From: an uncultured Mycoplasmatota bacterium
Lineage (GTDB): Bacteria; Bacillota_I; Bacilli_A; Mycoplasmatales; Mycoplasmoidaceae
NCBI GenBank assembly: GCA_949527715.1
Contig: CATEWF010000002.1
Location: 1 to 56,585 of the forward strand
Direction: 5' to 3'
Length of the DNA stretch: 56,585 nt
In this document: positions 1-7,503 of the stretch, in pieces
Layout: every line of letters starts with the position of its first letter
Position numbering within the stretch: the first letter of the stretch is position 1
Position numbers and translations under genes: made by a program
Notes under the pieces: model-generated
What the model saw: the letters and a program-made list of their open reading frames with translations, nothing else
What the model was told of the DNA's origin: nothing
Database searches by the model: none

Positions 1-1
1 A

Positions 2-283
2 ATATTAACATTTGTTGATAATTTAGCCGAAGGAACATTTGGATATTACGGAAGACCATCATTTAATGATATGTCATTAAAACAAAGCATTTCAGTTGAA
101 AGAGATTTAAATAAAATATGTCAGCAATGTATTAATATTATAACTCCATTAAGAACCAATTTTAGCAAAAATGATAAACTATCAGGAATTGTATCATTAA
201 TAGACGATTTTACTGGAAAGTTAGGAAAAATAGCATTCCGTGGTACTTTCAACAAAGTTTCAAATTATAAATTAGAAAAATAA
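2..283 (+). CDS. C-terminal end of an unknown protein (5' end outside window)
   Basis: An open frame runs from the left edge of the window to a TAA at 281-283, giving 93 visible residues. The frame is already open upstream of the first internal ATG (position 71), so this is most likely the tail of a longer gene and not a 70-residue protein. The visible part is soluble and mixed-charge, with no motif I recognise. It is followed 24 bases later by a small basic gene on the same strand and then by a strong terminator, so it is probably the penultimate gene of a rightward operon. Function unknown. Confidence 0.7.
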   Translation: MLTFVDNLAEGTFGYYGRPSFNDMSLKQSISVERDLNKICQQCINIITPLRTNFSKNDKLSGIVSLIDDFTGKLGKIAFRGTFNKVSNYKLEK

Positions 284-307
284 TATAATTATATAACAAA
301 AAATATC

Positions 308-427
308 ATGTGTAACTGTAGTAAACGTAGTGTTGCAACTCAACCAAAAAAAATAATCAAGTCACAACCAAGCAACACTAATAATACAAATAGGATTAAA
401 CGTATAATAAGAAGAGCAGCACGTTAA
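308..427 (+). CDS. 39-aa basic peptide with N-terminal MCNC motif
   Basis: ATG at 308, TAA at 425-427. The product starts MCNCSKRS, continues with a Gln/Asn/Thr-rich linker and ends in a run of basic residues (RIKRIIRRAAR). The Cys-x-Cys followed by basic residues recurs in two other small proteins of this window (at 9759-10145 and 34682-34948), which supports it being real. The last codons and the stop lie inside a perfect hairpin terminator, and the end overlaps the convergent gene on the other strand by four bases. A metal- or nucleic-acid-binding role is possible but only inferred. Confidence 0.6.
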   Translation: MCNCSKRSVATQPKKIIKSQPSNTNNTNRIKRIIRRAAR

Positions 428-437
428 TGCTGCTCTT
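412..437. terminator. Hairpin terminator spanning a convergent gene junction
   Basis: A perfect 10-bp stem (AAGAGCAGCA at 412-421, complement at 428-437) with a 6-base loop is followed on the + strand by a T run (436-441). Both convergent stop codons (+ at 425-427, - at 424-426) lie in the loop/stem. It is a classic intrinsic terminator for the + strand and a weaker one for the - strand. Confidence 0.9.
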
Positions 438-588
438 TTTTATTATTATCGAAAATACTTTTTTCTTTTAATGCTTCTAACATTTCTTTTTCTATTAATT
501 CTCTCATTTCTTTAGTAAATGAACCATTCTCAGAATTAACGTTATCAAAATGTTCTTTAATTAAATTTAAAATTTCCTCATTATTCAT
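424..588 (-). CDS. 54-aa acidic/charged small protein
   Basis: Start ATG at 588-586, stop TAA at 426-424. The start overlaps the stop of the upstream VWA gene as TAATG (one base shared), a typical translational-coupling arrangement, which supports the start. The product begins MNNEEILNLIKEHFDN and is a single Glu/Lys-rich predicted helix with no recognised domain. It is the last gene of the operon driven from 2519-2549. A small partner of the VWA protein is possible but unproven. Confidence 0.7.
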   Translation of the reverse strand: MNNEEILNLIKEHFDNVNSENGSFTKEMRELIEKEMLEALKEKSIFDNNKKEQH

Positions 589-1256
589 TAATCAATCTTT
601 TTACCAAGTTCTGTTTCATATTCCTCTGTAATATCATTACATCCTTGTGTCAGCACTGAATCCATTACGGCATAACATGCACTAGGAGCAGCCGTTCTAT
701 ATGCAGTTGTGGCGCAATTTAATGTAGCATAATTCTTAAAATGATTCTTTTTAGAAGAAAAACTTCTAACATCAATACCTAAATCATCTGCCATACTGGA
801 TGTTGTTATATCTGCGCCAACATACATAAAAGTCCAATTATATTTATCAGTTTGATGCTTTATCATCTCTCTGACTTGAGCCAATGTGTACTCCTTTGAC
901 ATATTCTCCATTCCATCAGTCATAATAACGATTAAATTCTTAGACGGACGGTCTTTTTCATCCATATTATTTAACCATTTACCAATATTCGTGATAGCCA
1001 TTCCAATACCATCATTCATCGCTGTACATCCATGAGGTACATATTCAAAATCCTTAACTTCATTAACATCTTTTCCGATATAAATTTCTTTTACAATATC
1101 ATCAAATGTATATAAAGAAACCGAACAACTTCCGTCCTTAACTTTTCTTTGTTCTTCAATAATACTTTTAAATCCACCAATTACATCTTCTTTTGATGAA
1201 AACATAGACCCAGACTGGTCAATAACAAAACAAACGTGTATAAAATTTTCTTTCAT
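588..1256 (-). CDS. VWA (von Willebrand factor A) domain protein
   Basis: The 222-residue product is almost entirely one VWA/Rossmann-type domain. The metal-ion-dependent adhesion site is visible: D13-x-S15-x-S17 in the N-terminal strand (VIDQSGSM), a central Thr in HGCTAMNDGIG, and an Asp in VIMTDGMEN. There is no signal peptide or membrane helix, so it should be cytoplasmic or virion-associated. Cytoplasmic VWA proteins of this kind usually mediate metal-dependent protein-protein contacts, often with an ATPase partner, but no MoxR-like ATPase is present here. It lies between a DNA methyltransferase and a small acidic protein to which it is translationally coupled. The domain call is secure; the biological role is unknown. 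Confidence 0.88.
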   Translation of the reverse strand: MKENFIHVCFVIDQSGSMFSSKEDVIGGFKSIIEEQRKVKDGSCSVSLYTFDDIVKEIYIGKDVNEVKDFEYVPHGCTAMNDGIGMAITNIGKWLNNMDEKDRPSKNLIVIMTDGMENMSKEYTLAQVREMIKHQTDKYNWTFMYVGADITTSSMADDLGIDVRSFSSKKNHFKNYATLNCATTAYRTAAPSACYAVMDSVLTQGCNDITEEYETELGKKID

Positions 1257-1284
1257 TACAATTTATGTATTTTTAATTTATTTT

Positions 1285-2001
1285 CTACGATAATCTTCCT
1301 TCAGCAATATCATAATATTTTTTATCTATTTCAATACCAATAAAATTTCTATTTGTATTTTTACAAGCGACACCAGTCGAACCAGAACCCATTGAAAAAT
1401 CTAAAACGGTACCATTTTCTGGACAATATGACTTAACCAAAAATTCCATTAACTCTATTGGCTTTTGGGTTGGATGTAATTGGTCTTGTCTTCTCCATTG
1501 CTGTGGATAATCCAAAATAGTTGTCGGATGCCTCGTTCCCTTATTGTCAGTACTTACACCACTAATACCATAATTAAGATTATTAACCTTATTTGGTGTG
1601 TAACTACGTTTATATGGTGTACCCTCTTTCATCTGTGGTTCATAGTATGAGGCTGGTTTACCAAAAACCAAAATATTTTCGTGTTTCTTCAATGGCATAT
1701 ATTTAGCGGTTAATGGTGAACCGCATTTTGATTTTTTCCATATCATTTCATATCTAAACATTTTTTCATTACTTAATGCTAAACGATATGTATATAAGCC
1801 ACTACCAAATAATACGATATTGCCTTTTTCTTTAACCAAAGGAAGAATATTTTCCCACATTTTATCAAATGGAATCATTGTGTCAAATGAACTGTTATGT
1901 ATTCCATATGGCGGGTCAGTTATTATTGCGTCAACGGTAATACCTTCCTTAATTAAGGAAGGAAATACATTTAAACAATCATCATTATACAATTTAAACA
2001 T
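1285..2001 (-). CDS. DNA methyltransferase, beta class (N6-adenine or N4-cytosine)
   Basis: The 238-residue product has the catalytic motif IV early (TDPPYG, residues 28-33) and the SAM-binding motif I late (LDFSMGSGSTG, about residues 200-210). This motif IV before motif I order defines the beta class. The DPPY form favours N6-adenine methylation. Motif I has Ser where Pro is common (DPF to DFS), a mild deviation. A target-recognition segment lies between the motifs (about 60-170). No restriction endonuclease is adjacent, so this is likely an orphan phage methyltransferase for host-restriction evasion or gene regulation. It is the second gene of an operon with a host-type promoter, consistent with early expression. 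The recognition sequence cannot be read from the sequence. Confidence 0.93.
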   Translation of the reverse strand: MFKLYNDDCLNVFPSLIKEGITVDAIITDPPYGIHNSSFDTMIPFDKMWENILPLVKEKGNIVLFGSGLYTYRLALSNEKMFRYEMIWKKSKCGSPLTAKYMPLKKHENILVFGKPASYYEPQMKEGTPYKRSYTPNKVNNLNYGISGVSTDNKGTRHPTTILDYPQQWRRQDQLHPTQKPIELMEFLVKSYCPENGTVLDFSMGSGSTGVACKNTNRNFIGIEIDKKYYDIAEGRLS

Positions 2002-2013
2002 TTAGTAAATAAT

Positions 2014-2475
2014 TTATGAATGCTTACTTTTCTTATTCATTTTTTCAATTTCTTTTTGTTCTTTTTCCTCGTCAATAATCTGCTGAATAGTTAATACAGC
2101 AGTTTCAGCAGCGTTAATCAATGCATCACCCCATTTTGCTCGACCATCACAAGAAACTGTAATCTGGGGACAACCAATAACAATTCTATCCTTTTCAGAA
2201 TCAAAGTTGATTGTATTAAAGGCATCTCGCATTAAAATTTCCTGTTGTTCCTCATCTAAACGTTCAAAAGCCTTTTCATATACAATTACACACACAACAT
2301 CCAATTTACCTGCAACATGTTCACCAAGAGGAGGACAACGTTTAATATCAATTACCTTTTTACTTTTTAATACACTCATGGCTTCTATATCCATGAATTG
2401 CACCAATCCAGTTTCACTACTAATCTTATCAATCAACTCTTGTGTTTCTTCTGAAACTTTTCCAAATTTTGCCAT
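2014..2475 (-). CDS. Protein possibly related to phage putative metallopeptidases, catalytic motif absent
   Basis: The 153-residue product opens the operon. The central part (IVYEKAFERLDEEQQEILMRD, then FDSEKDRIVIG) recalls small phage putative metallopeptidases in which a strand and the words 'w..l..eqq..ll' precede an HExxH-type helix. Here that position reads MRDAFNTI with no His pair, so peptidase activity is doubtful. A Cys pair is present (CPQITVSC). The C-terminus is a Lys/Glu-rich helix. Start ATG at 2475 is supported by a well-placed promoter 44 bases upstream. The family link is a weak impression from memory; otherwise this is a conserved-looking unknown. Confidence 0.55.
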   Translation of the reverse strand: MAKFGKVSEETQELIDKISSETGLVQFMDIEAMSVLKSKKVIDIKRCPPLGEHVAGKLDVVCVIVYEKAFERLDEEQQEILMRDAFNTINFDSEKDRIVIGCPQITVSCDGRAKWGDALINAAETAVLTIQQIIDEEKEQKEIEKMNKKSKHS

Positions 2476-2518
2476 AATACTAATTTATTTTTAATGTTTT
2501 ACAATTTATTTTTTTTTA

Positions 2519-2549
2519 CAAATATACTACTTATATCATATACACCAAA
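2519..2549 (-). promoter_or_regulatory. Bacteroides-type promoter for the methyltransferase/VWA operon
   Basis: On the - strand, TTTG (2549-2546), 19 bases, then TATATTTG (2526-2519). This matches the Bacteroides -33/-7 consensus TTTG-N19-21-TAnnTTTG exactly. The start codon of the first gene is 43 bases further on. Confidence 0.8.
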
Positions 2550-2594
2550 AGTTTCAGTATCAAAAATAATTGTTTTAACAAAAATTTTATTTTT

Positions 2595-3485
2595 ATGAAA
2601 AGTTTAGCAAGGATGTTAAGAGAAGAAGAAGAAAGACGCAAAAAGAAAGAAGAAAAAGAAAAAATCAAAGAAGAAAAAAAGAAAGAAAAAGAACGTCTGA
2701 AAAAAATTGCACATAAAAAAAGATTAAAAAAAGCCCAAAATAAAAGATGCTATGCAAAGCGTAGGAAAAAAGAACTTGAAAAGAGAAAAGAAATAGGTGA
2801 CGAATTTGCATATTTCACCATTCTATTAACAAGAAATCGAAAAAAAATAAAACGTATCGGTTCTGCAAGATGGAAAACTGATGCTTTTAAAATATATAAT
2901 GATGCGATAGAAACTAATCAAGAAACTGTCAAATATCCATTAAAAATAGCAACAACAGGTTCACAAAACAAATCATTACCTATCATATATGAAATTTTAA
3001 TAATAAAAAAAGTTGGTGAGGATGAAAATACAATTTCTCAATTTAGGAATGAAGACGGTAAATTTGTTGATAATGTAATTATTGACAAAAACCAACATAT
3101 TATTGTTGCAAAGAATGAATGGCTTGTAGAAGAAACTTTTAATGTATATGGTTATAATCCAATTAGAGATAGAAAAACTTATGATTTTATATTAAACGAA
3201 ATCATTCTAAATAATATTATATCAAAAGATGATATTAGGAGCATCACTACATATAACAACAAATTATTTATAAACTATATTGGAGATTTTGATTTTGTTG
3301 TATGTAAAAATGATAGTGAAGCACAACGACTTTATAAAACATTAGAAAGAGATATTCCAAAAGAATATAATAAATACGTTCTTTTCTTAGGAGAAATAAA
3401 TAAATTACAAGTACCAAGATTACTTGATAGAATGATGGAAAAAACTGGATGGAAACGTATTACATGTAAAACCCCTTCATTATAA
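2595..3485 (+). CDS. Unknown 296-aa protein with highly charged N-terminal coiled coil
   Basis: The first about 75 residues are almost pure Lys/Glu/Arg (for example RREEEERRKKKEEKEKIKEE) and predict a long single alpha-helix or coiled coil. The remaining about 220 residues look globular with alternating beta and alpha segments; a segment near residues 78-140 (FAYFTILLTRNRKKIKRIGS) looks like a small beta domain. There is no signal peptide or membrane segment. The gene stands alone on the + strand between two leftward operons and ends in its own terminator, whose hairpin also contains the stop of the convergent gene. No canonical promoter was found in the 119 bases upstream. I do not recognise the family. 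Confidence 0.8.
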   Translation: MKSLARMLREEEERRKKKEEKEKIKEEKKKEKERLKKIAHKKRLKKAQNKRCYAKRRKKELEKRKEIGDEFAYFTILLTRNRKKIKRIGSARWKTDAFKIYNDAIETNQETVKYPLKIATTGSQNKSLPIIYEILIIKKVGEDENTISQFRNEDGKFVDNVIIDKNQHIIVAKNEWLVEETFNVYGYNPIRDRKTYDFILNEIILNNIISKDDIRSITTYNNKLFINYIGDFDFVVCKNDSEAQRLYKTLERDIPKEYNKYVLFLGEINKLQVPRLLDRMMEKTGWKRITCKTPSL

Positions 3486-3494
3486 TATGAAGGG
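3473..3494. terminator. Hairpin terminator at a convergent junction
   Basis: An 8-bp stem (CCCTTCAT 3473-3480, ATGAAGGG 3487-3494) with a 6-base loop is followed by TTATTTTTT on the + strand. The + stop codon (3483-3485) lies in the loop and the - stop codon begins at 3497. It serves the + gene at 2595 and probably also the leftward operon. Confidence 0.85.
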
Positions 3495-3758
3495 TTATTT
3501 TTTAGGTTTAAAAATAAAATTTATTCCGTCTAATTTTGCTCGTACTTCTGATGTATGCATAAATCCATCTGAACTTCCTTCATGTGAAATACGATAAAAT
3601 TCTTTATCAATACCATATAATATATTTGGCTCTACTAATACAGATATTACAATATCGTTTAAATCATTCTTATTTAGATTACCTTTAACCACTTCTTCAT
3701 TTATACTATTAGTTAATGCATAAACATTATTTAAATCCATGTTATTAATCCAAAACAT
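3495..3758 (-). CDS. Unknown 87-aa protein
   Basis: Last gene of the leftward operon 5073-3495. The product is small and soluble, with a beta-rich C-terminal half (FYRISHEGSSDGF, then VRAKLDGINFIFKPKK). Two starts are plausible: ATG at 3758, which overlaps the upstream gene by 14 bases, and an in-frame ATG at 3740 just after the upstream stop, giving 81 residues. I kept the longer form but the shorter is equally likely. No recognisable domain. Confidence 0.65.
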   Translation of the reverse strand: MFWINNMDLNNVYALTNSINEEVVKGNLNKNDLNDIVISVLVEPNILYGIDKEFYRISHEGSSDGFMHTSEVRAKLDGINFIFKPKK

Positions 3759-4008
3759 TTATCAATTTATTTAAAAAATTTTTAAAACGTACCTTTAACG
3801 GTATTTTTAATTTATATGTTTTATTGTAATACAAATTACAATTTTTTAACTCATTTCCTAACTGAGTATTCAAGATTTCATTTGCATAATTTTTTTTCTG
3901 TGAGTTTGATGTTGTTTCAAAAATAATCTTATCATTTTTTATTTTATTAAACTCTTTTGAAATCTCCGAATCTACACTATTTAAAATATCATTATCATTC
4001 ATCTTCAT
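3745..4008 (-). CDS. Unknown 87-aa charged protein
   Basis: The product starts MKMNDNDILNSV and is rich in Asn and Lys. The C-terminal third is basic with an amphipathic helix (VRFKNFLNKLINVLD). It overlaps the upstream membrane-protein gene by 14 bases and the downstream gene by 14 bases, so it is part of one compact operon. No transmembrane helix and no recognised domain. Peripheral association with the membrane protein encoded just upstream is possible, by position only. Confidence 0.65.
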   Translation of the reverse strand: MKMNDNDILNSVDSEISKEFNKIKNDKIIFETTSNSQKKNYANEILNTQLGNELKNCNLYYNKTYKLKIPLKVRFKNFLNKLINVLD

Positions 4009-4366
4009 ATCTAATTTTGCCTGTACGTTCCATCATTTCTTCCAATTGAAACAGTAGCCATACAATTCCACAAGTAAACATACCGTCCATTAAGATAATA
4101 AGCCACCACATATGTGTTGCACCAAGTATTATATTAAAAGGAGTAAAACTAATTGGAACGAACCAATAATTTAATGCTGACCATAGCAACCCAATCCAAG
4201 TTGATAAACAAGCCATACAAGTAAACAATTTTCCAAAGGCAGGAGAAATCCAATGGCATAATTTTCTAAATTTCTCAATAATATCGAATGGTCCGTCAAA
4301 AAACACGAACAATTCAGTTATACCATATGCAAATATTATATAACATATAATTTTTATAAATTCCAT
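3995..4366 (-). CDS. Membrane protein, DUF1360-like (CxxC-x3-W)
   Basis: The 123-residue product has hydrophobic segments at about residues 3-22, 45-68, 75-90 and 92-108. Between the first two, FTCMACLSTWIGLLW carries the CxxC followed by aromatic/Gly that is typical of small DUF1360-type membrane proteins of bacteria and phages. No enzymatic role is established for that family. The C-terminus is charged (EEMMERTGKIRYEDE) and probably cytoplasmic. It lies in an operon with another small two-helix membrane protein (4888-5073). It could modify the host envelope during infection, but this is inference from location only. Confidence 0.7.
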   Translation of the reverse strand: MEFIKIICYIIFAYGITELFVFFDGPFDIIEKFRKLCHWISPAFGKLFTCMACLSTWIGLLWSALNYWFVPISFTPFNIILGATHMWWLIILMDGMFTCGIVWLLFQLEEMMERTGKIRYEDE

Positions 4367-4376
4367 AATTTATACC

Positions 4377-4883
4377 TTATTGTTCATTATTATCTATAAA
4401 ATCTTCAATATTAGTTTCTTCCTGTTCTTTTATAGGAAGTGTGTCATAAAGAATAGGTTCTTCTTTTAACATATTGTCATTATCGCCTTCAGTTTTATGA
4501 ATTTCGGACTTATTTTTTTTCTTTTTTTTCTTTGTTTTAAATTCTATCGTACACAACTCATCATAATCAAGAACAGAAAATAAATCTTGTAATTCGTTTA
4601 TTTTTTCTTGAAACAATTCTATTTTTCTTTCCATATCTTTATTATAAGATATCGTTTCTCTAATACAATCAAAAACTTCATCAACTTCGACATCAGATAA
4701 TGGAGCGCAATAATAATGCCTATCTAATTTTTCAATATGTTCGATTAAATTATTCTGAGGAACTATGATTTGCCATTTTTTACTAAATTCTACTCCAACA
4801 ACAAACCATTCATTATTTATCTTAAAATCAATATTATATGGAGCAAATTCTTTTAAATTATCTTGTATAGTCATTTGTATCAT
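4377..4883 (-). CDS. Unknown 168-aa protein with poly-lysine tract
   Basis: A globular N-terminal half (residues 1-105) is followed by a Lys-only tract near residues 116-125 (TKKKKKKNKS) and then an acidic tail (EEPILYDTLPIKEQEET). This charge-segregated arrangement is common in nucleic-acid or chaperone-like phage proteins but is not diagnostic. The start at 4883 is five bases downstream of the preceding gene; a second in-frame ATG at 4874 is possible. Member of the leftward operon started at 5073. No family recognised. Confidence 0.7.
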   Translation of the reverse strand: MIQMTIQDNLKEFAPYNIDFKINNEWFVVGVEFSKKWQIIVPQNNLIEHIEKLDRHYYCAPLSDVEVDEVFDCIRETISYNKDMERKIELFQEKINELQDLFSVLDYDELCTIEFKTKKKKKKNKSEIHKTEGDNDNMLKEEPILYDTLPIKEQEETNIEDFIDNNEQ

Positions 4884-4887
4884 TAAT

Positions 4888-5073
4888 TTATAAACCTAAA
4901 ATTATTGTAGTTAATATATATGAGAATGAAGACCATAAGAACAATCTTCTCATATTTGTTATTTTATATTTATTTTGTAATTTAAAACAAATATAAAAAT
5001 ATACGATTTCCCTTATCACATTAAAAATCGCTAAAAACAGAATAAACAGACTTATTTTTGTAAGTAAAACCAT
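4888..5073 (-). CDS. Small two-helix membrane protein (61 aa)
   Basis: The product has hydrophobic helices at about residues 4-30 (ISLFILFLAIFNVIREIVYF) and 44-60, separated by a basic loop (KLQNKYKITNMRR). It is the first gene of its operon. A promoter candidate and the AT motif lie directly upstream. Size and topology are compatible with a small holin-like or envelope-modifying protein, but no specific family is recognised and no endolysin gene is next to it. Confidence 0.7.
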   Translation of the reverse strand: MVLLTKISLFILFLAIFNVIREIVYFYICFKLQNKYKITNMRRLFLWSSFSYILTTIILGL

Positions 5074-5097
5074 TGTTTTAAAATTTTTTATTATATA

Positions 5098-5129
5098 TAA
5101 ATATAATAAAAAGAACCATAGATATCAAA
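5098..5129 (-). promoter_or_regulatory. Promoter candidate inside the preceding terminator
   Basis: On the - strand, TTTG (5129-5126), 20 bases, then TATATTTA (5105-5098), one mismatch from the Bacteroides -7 consensus. The start codon of the 61-aa gene is 24 bases on. The -33 box is in the loop of the terminator at 5107-5147. The same place also carries the 17-base AT motif shared with 49748-49764, so which element is used is unclear. Confidence 0.5.
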
Positions 5130-5147
5130 TACCTACGGTTCTTTTTT
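5107..5147 (-). terminator. Intrinsic terminator for the 5175-5822 gene
   Basis: A 13-bp stem with one mismatch (AAAAGAACCATAG at 5109-5121 against 5133-5145) is followed on the - strand by TTTTTATTATATTTA. It lies 28 bases after the stop of the 215-aa gene. Confidence 0.85.
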
Positions 5148-5174
5148 AAAAAATAAATATATGATTGATAAATG

Positions 5175-5822
5175 TTATTTCAATGTATAACTTACTCCAA
5201 AACCTATAAATACATCTGGTTTATTATTTATAATACCATATCCTACACCAGCCTGTATTCCAAAATGGAAGTTCTTGTACCATTTTTGTTTATCTTCAAT
5301 TCTATGCCAAGCATCTACATTGGTAATTGTTGTATTTGCTCCGTGTTCAATAAACATTTGGTTATTTCCATCTTTTTCACGATTGATTAATGTGAATTTA
5401 TCGTTTATCTTAAAATCACTTTTTAACCATTCCAAATCCTTTGCTTTAACATCAATATTATAACTTACAGTATCATTATCATTAGAATAATGATATACAG
5501 AATCTACATATTGAACGTTTTCAACTCTAATAGTGTCTGTCTTATATTTATAAATATACCGTATTTCAACCGCACTTTCAACATCACTCAATTTTTTTAT
5601 AGAATCATGTAAAATTTTGTTTTCTTTTTTTAATTTATCCAATTTCTGACTTTCATATATTTTTATATATGTTTGTTCTTTTTGGTATTCGGTATTTTTT
5701 ATAAAATCGTCATTTTTAGATTTCTGTAAAATAGACCCACTTATACACACAACCAGAAGAAATATTATACATATCCATTGTATAATATCAACTATCTTTT
5801 GTTGTCTTTCCGTTAATTTCAT
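5175..5822 (-). CDS. Membrane-anchored coiled-coil protein with C-terminal beta hairpin (possible spanin-like)
   Basis: Of the 215 residues, 14-32 form one transmembrane helix (IQWICIIFLLVVCISGSIL), followed by a coiled-coil region (about 45-85), a beta-rich central region rich in Tyr/Asp (RYIYKYKTDTIRVENVQYVD) and a C-terminal Gly/aromatic hairpin (FHFGIQAGVGYG, then FIGFGVSYTLK) that resembles the end of an outer-membrane strand. The layout, inner-membrane anchor plus periplasmic rod plus outer-membrane-seeking tail, would suit a spanin or other envelope-bridging protein. Similar proteins are common in Bacteroidota phages but their function is not established to my knowledge. The upstream gene (5839-6573) is also membrane-anchored. 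Confidence 0.65.
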   Translation of the reverse strand: MKLTERQQKIVDIIQWICIIFLLVVCISGSILQKSKNDDFIKNTEYQKEQTYIKIYESQKLDKLKKENKILHDSIKKLSDVESAVEIRYIYKYKTDTIRVENVQYVDSVYHYSNDNDTVSYNIDVKAKDLEWLKSDFKINDKFTLINREKDGNNQMFIEHGANTTITNVDAWHRIEDKQKWYKNFHFGIQAGVGYGIINNKPDVFIGFGVSYTLK

Positions 5823-5838
5823 ATACCTTTAAAATTTA

Positions 5839-6573
5839 CTATTCAACTTCCGTTGCATCTTCTTCAAAAACAATGCTTGAATCGAGTAATGTTGATAGTC
5901 TTTGTGTGTTATTCAACATTCGGGAAACTATTTCTGACCTTGCTTTCGGTTGTTTATTATTACAATATGTTACACCAAAATAACCTAATTCATTATTTAA
6001 ACCATGTATATGGCATAACGCAATATATGTTACATCATTCGAAACTAACCTTTTGCTTAACTTATCATCAATTTTTGACAACTCTTCAATTGTACCAATC
6101 CATAAGTGTTCCTTTTCCATATATGTCGGAAAGTTAAATCTGGACAATGCTAAATTAATATAATCTTCATCTATATGTTCTATTCCTTCGCCAACATCTT
6201 CATATGTCATTTCGCCATATAAAAATGGAAGTCCTGATACATTATTTGTACCATTATGCATCTCGATAATAAAAACTCTATCGGCATCTAATGAATTAAG
6301 AGTTTCAAATAATATTTTATCAACTTGAGGTTTTATTTTTCTTCTTTTATCAAGTGCAATGTCGTGTATTCTTGCGGTTTCGGCTGTTTGTTCTCTAACT
6401 ATTGTTTTAGTAGTAGTATCTATTATATTACTTATAAAATCCGCACCATTAACCATTACGAATACGAAAAGAGCAATAACGATAAGGGCTTTAAAAATTT
6501 TAAAAAGACCATATTTTTCAATTAATTTAACTGTTTTTTCAAGAAATCCTAATTGTTCTCCTTCTAGTGCCAT
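5839..6573 (-). CDS. Membrane-anchored protein with GAF-like soluble domain (possible holin/lysis regulator)
   Basis: The 244-residue product has one transmembrane helix at about 28-47 (FKALIVIALFVFVMVNGADF), a charged helical linker (about 50-85), and a soluble alpha/beta domain (about 90-235) with a GAF-like pattern: FIIEMHNGTNNVSGLPF followed later by YIALCHIHGLNNELGYFGVTY. The 'EMHNG..N..GLPF' phrase recurs in membrane proteins of Bacteroidota phages that are sometimes annotated as holins; I cannot confirm this. With the next gene it makes a two-protein envelope module closed by a strong terminator. A sensor of host metabolic state that times lysis is an attractive but unproven reading. 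Confidence 0.6.
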   Translation of the reverse strand: MALEGEQLGFLEKTVKLIEKYGLFKIFKALIVIALFVFVMVNGADFISNIIDTTTKTIVREQTAETARIHDIALDKRRKIKPQVDKILFETLNSLDADRVFIIEMHNGTNNVSGLPFLYGEMTYEDVGEGIEHIDEDYINLALSRFNFPTYMEKEHLWIGTIEELSKIDDKLSKRLVSNDVTYIALCHIHGLNNELGYFGVTYCNNKQPKARSEIVSRMLNNTQRLSTLLDSSIVFEEDATEVE

Positions 6574-6598
6574 AATATTTGCATAACAGTTTAATTAA

Positions 6599-7465
6599 TT
6601 ATTTCACATTTTCCTTATTAACTAAATTCTTAGTTTTTGCCAAATTTTCACTGATAATATCGTTTTCTCTTTTTCTACTTTCTGAAGTTGAACAAGCATT
6701 ATATTCACCACTATTATATGCAGTCAATTCTTTCATACGTTTAAATTGTTCATTTAATGCATTACGATTAATAACTTGTACAACTTTTGTATATACATAA
6801 TCAATATTTTTATCTTTTTTACATTCAACAACATATTCAACTCCATTTACATCTCTCATTATGAATTTGTTGCCATCTGTTTTATAATCATCAGGTACTT
6901 TTTTAATTACGTGTTCCTCGTTTAAAAACGCTTTATTGTATGTTAATCTTTTCATTTTCTTATTCTCGTTAGTATAAATATTTTTATCTTTAAAATTATC
7001 TTTCGGCAGATTATGTGATTTTAAACCTGCATGTTTAATTTCTGTTTTTTTATCTGAAACTTCTTCTCTTTTATCTTTTTCATTTTTATAAAATTTTTCA
7101 TTTCCTTCGAAATCAAGAGAATCGTTTTCTTCTTTTATTTTACTTTCCTTTTCATTTTGAACTGATGGAAAACCATGTACTTGTGCTTTTACACGTTTTT
7201 TATATTCATCACTAGGCTCATAAGAAAAATTAACATCAAGAGTAGTTTTATTATAATCCTTTATATTTTCAGGATTAGTAGAACGTTTTTCTTGTTTCAC
7301 GTCATTATACTCATCTGTCTGCTTCATAATATCTTTTACAGCCTTTACGTTATTTTGAGAGTTATCTTTCCACACATTTTTACCTACGATTGGTTTTGTT
7401 CTGTCTGGACTTTCCTTAATAATCTCTACTAATTCGCTGAAAGTGTATTCTTTAGCTTCTAACAT
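6599..7465 (-). CDS. Unknown 288-aa Lys/Glu-rich protein
   Basis: The N-terminal about 40 residues (EYTFSELVEIIKESPDRTKP) form a small conserved-looking helix. Residues 45-175 are disordered and very rich in Lys, Glu, Asn and Asp. A compact beta segment follows near 185-230 (FIMRDVNGVEYVVECKK), then a helical C-terminal end. No membrane segment. The arrangement of short ordered patches in a disordered chain suggests a virion-assembly, scaffold or capsid-associated protein, but nothing in the sequence identifies it. The start ATG follows a T-rich region with no recognisable promoter. Confidence 0.65.
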   Translation of the reverse strand: MLEAKEYTFSELVEIIKESPDRTKPIVGKNVWKDNSQNNVKAVKDIMKQTDEYNDVKQEKRSTNPENIKDYNKTTLDVNFSYEPSDEYKKRVKAQVHGFPSVQNEKESKIKEENDSLDFEGNEKFYKNEKDKREEVSDKKTEIKHAGLKSHNLPKDNFKDKNIYTNENKKMKRLTYNKAFLNEEHVIKKVPDDYKTDGNKFIMRDVNGVEYVVECKKDKNIDYVYTKVVQVINRNALNEQFKRMKELTAYNSGEYNACSTSESRKRENDIISENLAKTKNLVNKENVK

Positions 7466-7503
7466 CTTATTTTTATTTATATTTTTATTTATATGTCAAT
7501 ATA

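Noticed and set aside
1285-2475. Restriction-modification system
   Set aside because: A methyltransferase is clear but no endonuclease fold or specificity subunit is next to it.
7470-7490. TTGACA-like box upstream of the 288-aa gene, suggesting an E. coli-type promoter
   Set aside because: No matching -10 at correct spacing, and all good promoters here are of the Bacteroides type; A+T content makes it likely chance.
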